NCBI GenBank assembly: GCA_946803715.1
Contig: CAMPET010000009.1
Span: 350,555 to 378,435 of the forward strand
Direction: 5' to 3'
Source: Beroe ovata
Lineage: Eukaryota > Ctenophora > Nuda > Beroida > Beroidae
DNA length: 27,881 nucleotides
Every line of letters starts with the position of its first letter. Position 1 is the stretch's first letter. Position numbers and translations under genes: made by a program. Of this stretch, positions 9,730 to 19,200 are shown one piece after another. A model generated the notes under the pieces. That model worked only from the letters and a program-made list of their open reading frames with translations. It did not search any database and had not been told where the DNA came from.

Positions 9730-11679
9730 ATGACACCCAATTGTCATTTTGCGCTACTTTCAATTTTGTTGGTTGCCAGAGCCGCCGAAGATACCTTTGT
9801 ACGCAATCAACAGGCTTTGATTGACAAGAAACCTGAAAAATCGGATAAAAATCTGATCTTGAGATCCGAGTCGGAGAAAACTCAAGAATCGCCTGACTTT
9901 ATACCGCATGAAGTTGATCTTGGACCATTCTTCGCTAAACTGGAAAAAGTCACTGATGTTTCGTTTACATTCGTCTTAAATTTCTCTAATAAAGAGTTCC
10001 CGGACATAGAATTCTACGAGTTTATCATTGTTAAACTGAATAAAGATGTGAATGATATCCCACGACTCTCGAGAATCGATCCAAGAAGTTGGGAAACTTT
10101 CATTTCATACACAGAAAAGCATCTCCCCAATCAACCTTATGTTGCCGCTCGGTACCAAGCTACCATGGTAACGGAGGATTTCCAGTTCACAGCTGGAGAT
10201 AAGCGGGTAAGTTTTCTATGATATGGTAGGGTGAAATCCTACAAATGGCGATAAATTGATTATGTAGCTTGTCGAATGGTGGTAGAAACTCTATGTTTCA
10301 TTTTCAGCACATAGGCGGCTACTACAACGGACCACTCCACCCTGGTTCATTCTATATCATGTTCCTGCGTGGCACCAAACAAATCGATGGTCAAACTCTT
10401 CACATCGCCTCACACTACTTCACAGACCCCGAATCTCCTCAATTTCCCCTCTATTTCCACACCACTGCCCGGTCCAAGAATCATCTCATGAAACTCGGGG
10501 TGGGGCTCGGAGTTGGAGCTCTCCTCCTCACAGCTACCGTAATCGGCCTCGCCACGAATGTGGGGATATTCGGGCGGGCCAAGAGAGGGCTGGTGAAATT
10601 AGTGTGGAGAGTTTTACCGAGATTCGCATGGAAAAGAAGGAGGAAGTGGTACAGGTACTCTAAAGTGGGGAACCGGTCAGAAGAGGAGAGTGAGTCAGAT
10701 GGGACGAGAGAAAAGGGTGAGAGGAGAAAGAAAAAGAAGAGGACCGTACGGGGACATAATGAGAGGATTGTCCATAGGCAGACAGAACCAGTCATCTACC
10801 TGCAACCCTCCTCAGCGGTGAAATCAGCGTCTCTGAATCACGCTGAAAACCATGATCTCACCCAGGAAGTCCCGACCAAGGTATGTCACTATCAATAGCG
10901 ATATTTCCAAAGGTTTTCATCACTCATCTCAGTGACTAAACACTTTCATCACAAACATTCATCACCAAATCAATTCCAGGACACACCAGTATCCCACACC
11001 TCACCTCTCCTCCTGATGACAAATACCACACCAGCTGTACCAACACTCGATGTCGGCAAACTAGACATCACGCCACGAGTTGATCTATCGGCACTGGAAG
11101 TTCCACCCTCCCCCTCCTCATCTGACCCTGATTCTCTCTACAACGACACTCCTGTCACTCCTATATCAAATCCAGGGCCCCATTCCCCTGCTATAAGGGC
11201 CTACGCAGTCCCTGAGTCGCCGACTACAGAGCTGAGAGTAGACACTCCCAGGGTACATGCAGATAGTGACAGGAAGGTAAGCGACATGTCAAATGTCAAT
11301 GATTTATTGACAGAACCACATAGATAATTGTACCAAGAGTAAAATCATATTCATCCACCAATGGTCTACCATCGCATAAGAATTAGATTGATGTATACCC
11401 AATCTCATTAGACGTAATCACATAAGAGCTAATCACACCTAATTAGTAATTACCCCTCAGAGCAGGAATATAAACCGAGCGAAGGAGGAGATAAAGAGAA
11501 GGATGTCAGTTTACCGGTGGCTAGTCCGGTTGAAACACGAGGGGCAGCTCCCCGTGGAGACTGACGTTAAGGAGGTGCTCGAGGGGAGGTTCACCGTCCC
11601 CAGACACATCTTGGATCGGTATAGGGGACTACTCAGCAAGGATACAGTCAAGTACTTCAATCTGGATCAGGATGGGTGA
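9730..11679 (+). CDS. RPTP-like single-pass receptor without phosphatase domain
   Basis: Four exons (9730-10206, 10308-10880, 10980-11276, 11461-11679) with GT-AG borders, all introns in phase 0, encode 521 residues. The chosen ATG starts a signal peptide (MTPNCHFALLSILLVARA); in-frame upstream ATGs would bury it. Residues about 60-215 resemble the last extracellular domain of LAR/PTPRK-type receptor phosphatases. FYEFIIVKL aligns with the strand usually written ISHYYLVVVP, followed by PYVAARY, FQFTAGD, YYNGPLHPGSFYIMFLRG and HYFTD. NFS at 84 is a glycosylation site. Residues about 221-247 form the membrane helix. The tail (about 275 residues) starts with a strongly basic and acidic stretch (KRRRKWYRYSK, RRKKKKR). 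It continues as a Ser/Pro-rich region (VPPSPSSSDPDSLYNDTP) and ends in a predicted helical piece (RWLVRLKHEGQLP to a stop). No phosphatase signature (HCSxGxGRT) is present. Homology is clear for the ectodomain; the function is unknown. Confidence 0.82.
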
Positions 11680-12054
11680 TCACACATGTATTGGGTGAAT
11701 GTGGAATGGTTGTGAAATGTGAAGTGGTAGTATGGTTCAGATTTGGCAGTGCAGTAGAATGTATACTTGTACATTGTATTTTATACAATGTTAAGTGTAC
11801 AATGTACATTGTATAGTGTATATTTCATAGGCGATAGTGTACCCATTGCACACTCTTTATGATTATTTTTTCGGAATCTTGATTTTTGTGACGATGATTA
11901 TGAATGAGATTAGATGTGGTATGTGTATAAAATGTTGAAAAGTTACTTTTTTCGAATATTTAAAACAGCATTCCTCTACTATCATCGTTGATCGTTCTAA
12001 TACTACTCATACATTGATATCCATTATATTTCAACATTTGGGAACTTAACGGGA

Positions 12055-12086
12055 AACTTTAAAAGCGTATAACTTTAAAAGCGTAT
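12055..12086. repeat. 16-base tandem duplication
   Basis: AACTTTAAAAGCGTAT occurs twice head to tail. Confidence 0.9.
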
Positions 12087-12471
12087 ACAACTGTTTAACA
12101 CATATTCACCGACACACACGACTAAAAATTCAGAAATAAATTACTGAGTAAAAATCTCGCTAGATTTATAAAATTTACGAAACAATTCTAGTTCAACCCA
12201 GGATAACATTCTTTATGACTTACCATTCATAAAAATCACCTCTGTAATCATATCAGATGAAATTAACAGAAACACTCGGTAAAAATAAAACCTTTCCATC
12301 ATAACAGATCTCACACAAAGCTACTGAATTAGCAAAGTTTTTACAATTTGAATTATCGAAATATACATCACTTCCAAAATTTGCACAAATTAGTCCGAAC
12401 CCAATGTCACAAACAAGATTCCCAGAGACAATACAGCTTCATAACATTAACATGCTCTCAAGGAATCAAGT

Positions 12472-12503
12472 CGACTTTAGGTTTAAACGACTTTAGGTTT
12501 AAA
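12472..12503. repeat. 16-base tandem duplication
   Basis: CGACTTTAGGTTTAAA occurs twice head to tail. Confidence 0.9.
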
Positions 12504-12701
12504 CGAAAATGAAAATAATGACAGCATCCGAATTAACAAGCACAAGAGTCCAATCAACACTAAACCCGTGAACATCAACTGTAAAAAATGAACTATGACT
12601 GTTTAACAGATGGTACAAAACTCAGGGATGATTCTAAAAGCACACAACAAACTATATAAATATTAGATTTGGTATTGGTATGGAATTAAAAACGTGTAAC
12701 T

Positions 12702-12744
12702 GTTAAACTTAATGTGCAACTTAATGTTAAACTTAATGTGCAAC
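12702..12744. repeat. 19-base direct repeat, 24-base period
   Basis: GTTAAACTTAATGTGCAAC occurs at 12702-12720 and 12726-12744. Confidence 0.9.
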
Positions 12745-13231
12745 AAAAAACTATATAAGTTCAAGCACATACGATGATGAGGTAAAAGCAGCCTCAAGAA
12801 GGTACAATTATTCACAATAACAAACATTTGATATGTGAGATCTACGGGTTTCAGTTCTGTTTTCTAAATATCATATCATACTCGAAAATTTTGCAGGAAA
12901 GGAAATCAAATTCAATGAAGAATTGAGTGATGAAGTGAATATAAATGAAACTTACTCGAAGCCATCAATATGTAGTTGTACTTATTTTCAATTTCATGCT
13001 AATTACATTCACTAATGCTTAAAGATATCCCGCTGACCCGTAACGTCATCTTCAATGCAGTTCCAGTGGAGGTTCTGCAGTCGTTTGCGGCAGTGACCGC
13101 GCTGCGTGACCCAAAAACTCCGCAAGCACTGCGCGGCTCCTTTTCACGACCTTTCAGAGTAAAATAAGGGGCGCGCAGTATTGCCAATGCCATGCTAAAT
13201 TAGTACATCTCAGATGGCATCACGATCACGA

Positions 13232-16200
13232 TCATGTATTGTCCTCATGTGACGGATAGTGCCACACAATGAGATACGAGCTATTTTGACTATCGTCAAG
13301 TGTCTGATTGGAGTTAGATTCCAGGTCCCTGAAATCTTCCATCCCCTTTCCACAGGATACCACGACTTGGGATGTAATCTGGGATAGCATGGGATTAGCA
13401 TGGGATTAGCATGGGATTAGACCTATGTGGTGAGGGTGTGGTGTATTCAGCATGTATCCCCATATATGGACCATGGTCATGCATTGAGCCACACTATAAC
13501 AACTGTAAAGTGTGAAAGGACACACCTTAACGAGGAACCACAAAAAATTGAAATTGAAGAATTGCTATACCTCCTCAAATACAGTCTCTTGGTCATTGGA
13601 CTCTGCCGCGATCANCTTGGGATGTAATCTGGGATAGCATGGGATTAGACCTATGTGGTTGAAGGTGTGGTGTATTCAGCATGTATCCCCATATAAATCA
13701 TGGGCCATGGTCATGCATTGAGCCACACTATAACAACTGTAAAGTGTGAAAGGTCAAAGATATAGCCACACTCTATACCTTAACGAGGAGCCACAAAACA
13801 TTGAAATTGAAGAATTGCTATACCTCCTCAAATACAGTCTCTTGGTCATTGGACTCTGCCGCGATCAACTTCTTCACTTTAGACTGGGCTTGCATGAGAA
13901 ACCTAGTGATGCTGTAGTAAACCGGTAGCATTGATGAACGTAATCGTAATATCAGCATTGAAATTGTTCAAGGTTCAAATTCTGTATGTACTATAAGACT
14001 AAGAGGGTGAAGACTAAGAGGGTGAAGAAAAAAATGACGTCACAAAATAACACAATGTGTCCGGTGTTTTCACTCTTATTCAGAACAACTAACCTCACTC
14101 CATCATAATGGCCCATGTAGCTGAGGAATGGTGGACCACATATTTTGGGCGCCACGGGAGGTTTACTGATCGGTACAACCACAATAACACCGGACGAGGT
14201 ACCGATCCAAAGAGCACCAGTTGAAGCGGACGCCAGGAGCGCCGTCACTCTCACGTTCTCCGCCCTACGGCGCTGTGCCGCGCTCAGAGAACCTGATAAA
14301 TAATGATATTATATTGGAGTAGATCAACATTCCATATTTCAAACAGACACACATACACAAACACACACACACACATACAATTACCAGTGAATAGATGGTG
14401 AACTACAGTACTGATATCATAATCCTCAAGGTGCTCCCCGGTTTTGGCGTGGAAGAGTCGGATAACAGGACTATTCCGGATAGCAAGCCACACCCCACTC
14501 CCGCAGTTCACCATCTTGTACACTTGGGCGGAAGTGTTGTTGTGTGTTGAGAATAAGTGCTGTTAGAGGGAGAGAGGGGTGTTATTACAAGAGCTGTGAT
14601 CAGGTGTTTGATGGATCTGTAGTCGGAAATCCTTTTACAAAATTCCGACAGATGCAGAGGGCAGAAAAATGTATTATTTTGGATAAGGCACATGTGTGCT
14701 CATCGGTAGAAATGGTCCAAATGTTGAGTATAACTTAGTGACGTATATTCCGAAGACCCATTTCGTCTCAAACCTCTCATCCTACCTCAACAGTAACATT
14801 CCGCGGTGAAATAACGAATATCTGCGATCCGCAACTACACCACATGTGATCTCCAATGGGGAGCATAGCACAGATTGAACTGTTACCCAGCTTCTTGGTA
14901 ATTGGATCGTTGTCACACCACTCATTCACCGTCTCTGGTGAGGGAAGAGAGGATCAGGACAAGCGACAAAGGTGGAACCGGATTGACGAATGATGGCAGA
15001 GTTTGATTCTTATAAAACCCCATAAAATTTACAATGCCACGTGTGATCACAAATCAGAAATGCCATTGACATAATATCATGTGTACTGATTAATGTGTAC
15101 TGGGATCAATCATTGACGTTAATTTCATCAGAAACACATTTTACATGTCTAACTTACTGTCCGCTATCTTGGGATCAGAATTCACAATTTCTAAACAAGT
15201 TGAAGAATAACTAGATCATCTCTTCCGAAAGAGTGGAGGTATGGAAAAAGATTCAACAAACTGTTCATTGAAAAGAAGAGTTAGGCTGTTTAGTGTTTAC
15301 CGTCTCTGGTGAAAGCATGTAGGAACCCCTCTGAAGTTCCAACAAATACAGCGTCCTCAATGTGGGATATGCAGATAACAGGACCTGGGAATGAACAATG
15401 AACTTGGGATACCCGGATACCGTAAATTCGGATACCAAATCTCATTTCAGTTCATCACAGAGTAGAATAGAGGCGCGCAATGTGTGCACATCCAGTTTCT
15501 TCATGCTTCAGAGCGGGAATATTCTAGCATTTTTTTAATCCATATTACTGCTCAACTACACTCACCTCCATCTAGGTCTAACTCTAGTAGACTAGAACTT
15601 GGATCTTCCATTTGGTAGACTAGCAGCCTGCAAAAGTACGCTGTTTGTTTAACGTTGCAGTGTGTGTGTAACTCGGTAGAAATGGCGCGCTTTTCCCCAT
15701 TGCATAAAGCGCTATATTTACACACGCACGTAATTCAGCAAATATCGGCGTATCCCATTTCCAAGGTGATTTCGTGTCGCGCGTTACGCAAACTCAACAT
15801 CGATTAGTGTGCGCTGATGCGCGCGCGACACAAATCGGAATTTTAATTAGATTTAAAGCTACTTCCATGAAGAGTAAGCGCATGTATATATGGTGTTTCA
15901 CATGCAAAACGCGCTGCATAACTGCACATTATGCTACCCAAATGTAGTTTGAAACAGCACATGTAACATAATCATGATGACGCCTTACTGCGATATAAAA
16001 ATCCAAATTTTGCAGCGCGAGCTTTTGAAGAAATCTTGTTCGGTCGTAAGCAATCAATTAGTCCGTTAATTACCCAATTATCAATGATAATTACCTGGCA
16101 TCCTGGGTGCCAACCCAAAGTGTATTCCTACGGCCTGGAACCATGTGACAACTCAGTACCTGTCTACTCTTGAGTGGGATATTCAGTGCAATGTGGGGTG

Positions 16201-19200
16201 TGGGCTCAGTTAGTCGCAACACAACAATCTGGGGGGGGGGGAGATGNNNNNNGGGGGGGGGGGAGATGAGAAACATTAGAGCAACATTATGGGCAACATG
16301 AGGAGCATGATACAGACGTGTTGACAACGAGAGAGGGAGAGAACAAAGTGGACAGAAACTGGACAGAACTCACCTCGCCTGTCCCGGTTTGTCCATGTCC
16401 ACAAAGGAACACATCCGTGGACTTCAGTTCAAAGTCTCCGGTGCTCTGGGGTAAAGTCAAGGGTCAAATAAAGCGTCAAATTCATTAATTTCACTTTACA
16501 TGCTTTCTTTCGATAATTAATTACAGATCACCACATAATAAATGACCGTGAAACTTCCAATCACTTCAACACCAACCACCCCATCTGAGTCCTGAGAATA
16601 ACAGAAAATAATTGATTACCTCATCAAGATTCTCGTATGGGTCTTGCTCCATCCAGTTCTCAGAAACCAGCGAAACTCGGGAACCAGTCGCGTGTGGACC
16701 ACGATTTAGTGATCTCTTACTCGATTCCCGTCTTATAACCTTTGTCCTGTGAGAGAGTAAATACTGTGAAATGCCAGTGTTTTTGTAGCGTTTTTGAGAA
16801 TAATCGAGAAGTGATGTCAAGTAACAGTGAATTAACGAACTTGGTACAAGTAACAACCAATGAAAATCGATTATCCTGTCACTATCATACCGATCACTAT
16901 AGTTTTAGAGAGCAATAGTGCAGATTCCCAAGGACAAAGTCAATGTTTGCAGTCTACCTGAGCTGTTGTGTTGCACTAGCAACATTTTCATATAGGTTGT
17001 CCTCAGCCGGTTTTTCTGCCGTTGTTGTTGTTGCAGTTGTTGTTGTTGTTGCTTGCTCTAGAACAGACGTGGGAACCACAATGTTCGGGAGCTGAAGTTA
17101 AATAAGCTATGACACAGCAATGATGAAAGTATCAACAACATTTCTGAAGGAGCAACATATCAATGCAACATATCAATGCAACCAAAACAACACGTCAGAG
17201 CAACCAAAACAACTAACAGATGTGTGAGCGGCTGTTGTATCACTGGAGTTAGTGCTGGCGTTTAGCGAGTTGCTACACACGGGTGTGGCAGTACCAGCTG
17301 ATAGAGTGGTACTGGTCTGGTGTGATGAGTGGTGGGGTATGGAGGCGTGCTGCACTGACAGTCCCGTGGGTAGACTGTCGTCTGGCAGGGGCACGTCAAG
17401 ATTCAGCTCACTGTCGTACCTGTCAGGTGTTAGCCGTTAGGCTATCGGATGGAGAGAAGCAATTGACAGTTGACTGATCAGTTATATAGCAGTTATAGAT
17501 GCTGGAAAATATTCTGCCAACCACGTCTAAATCTTACTTTCTCTTAATCAAATCCCAACTTTGAGCTAATTGGTTGTTAATCGGGTGTTAATTAGTCATT
17601 AACAACTCACACATTGGGCGAGTCATCCTCGTCTTCACTCTCCAACTCTATGAGAGACAGATCAACTGACTTCTTATCCAGATCGGGGAGTGGAACTTCG
17701 GAATCCATACTGGTTGTGCCGGGTCTGTACAATTAAGAATATAATGTGGCGAAGGAAAATTTGCTCGGGATTAGTCACAAAAACAATAAGAGTTGGCCCA
17801 GTTGATTTATACTCTGGTCAGAATAATGAATGGCAAAACCATACTCATCTCAATGAAAAACTTATCCCACCCCGAAATGAGACTGGTGATTTTGTCCGTG
17901 TAGACCTGTCCATACTTGTCCACTAATAGGGGAGCCCCACTATTACCCCCATCCGACTTGCTTGTCATCATGCTGTTCTTCTGGGGCTAGAATAGGTGCG
18001 GGGTGTGTGAGGTTCAACCTACAGTTTTCATAGGTTTTATCAATTCGAAACGACAGTTTTATGCTGAGATAAGAAGGGCATAGTGTATGGAAGTATAGAT
18101 CCGTATGTCGCAACGGCAAACAGGTCCCTGCCCGATAGTTCCAAACTCACGGATATGAAGCTAGATATGGCCTTGCTATCGGTTAATTCCAAATTGAAAC
18201 TGTCATCGGGAAATTCGGACAGGTTCATATTCGCGAACTTTTCCAGAGGCTTGACAAGAGCAGCAGAGTCAGAGGGCGGGGTGGAAAACTGCACAATATC
18301 GGATTGTAGGGATTGGAGTTGCAGACTAGCTGGCGCTTCTTCAGCGGGCAGGGAGGGAAGGGAGGGGTAGTCGAGAGATGACATGTCGATAGAGTCGATA
18401 CGGGGACGATTCTGAGGGAAGAGCAGAGGGGTGAATGAAGTTTGGATGAAATTTGTGCACCATAAGGAATATAGACCTCAAATAGATGCAACTGTTGAGA
18501 GTTGGTTTACACTGAGAATTAGTGAAACTTGCGCAATAAGTCATTCAATCGCACGCGATAGCACAATTTATAGCTCTGAGTGTACTACTTATGCAACACT
18601 CACCATTTCGATAGAAACACTACTCTCAGAGGTTCCATCCAGCCGGGCTGCCCCAGACTCCACAGAGGACGGCAGGGGTTGTGACTCCACAGAGGACGGC
18701 ACGGGTTGTGACTCCTCCCCTTCTTCCCCAGAGATAACCAGGGACGGTGTGACAGCGTGGTCTGAGTGCGTGTCTGACGGTGTGACAGCGTGGGACGAGG
18801 GTGTGTCTTCCAAAACAAAGTCACGAGACGATTTTTCCTCAATATTGGCAGTGGGGTTCTCGACTTGTTCAGTGATTGTCTGCAAAATAGTGCTCGGATA
18901 ACAAGTGGCGGCTGCGTTGCTTAGCAATGCGTGATAATCTCCAGGTCACGTGGCTAACGCGTGATAATCTCCAGGTCACGTGACCAACGCGTGATACTAA
19001 CCTGCTCTCTGTCTCGCAGGGAGGTAATATCCATGCTAGTTTCATCCACGCTCATACTCCTCATTAACTTGCGCTTCTCTTCCTGGTGTGATTTTCTAGT
19101 AATGGTCATAAAACGAGCGAGACCATTCGAGGTAAATCGATTACCCAGAACTTGAGTTTGCCTTCAACTACATTTGCGATGGTAAAAACTAAATGAGGAC

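Larger units (their letters stand above)
11680..13231. other. Convergent 3' intergenic region
   Basis: AT-rich sequence between two genes that end toward each other. It contains a small hairpin (ACATTGTAT / ATACAATGT, 11771-11791) and an AATAAA at about 12135 on the plus strand. There are three separate short tandem duplications (12055-12086, 12472-12503, 12702-12744). The last 200 bases are more GC-rich and include the 3' flank of the minus-strand gene. I see no gene. Confidence 0.65.

Noticed and set aside
10481-10795. Minus-strand hydrophobic 104-codon frame
   Set aside because: It is the antisense of the membrane and Lys/Arg/Glu-rich region of the RPTP-like receptor, which explains its Phe/Leu/Ser bias.
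13232-16445. LRRK-type (Roco) C-terminal WD40 domain
   Set aside because: Some strands look similar (ALWIGT, SPV), but the spacing and the closing GxEDFR...YLIVW pattern fit ARHGEF10/17 and JIP3/4 better, and no kinase or Roc-COR sequence precedes it.
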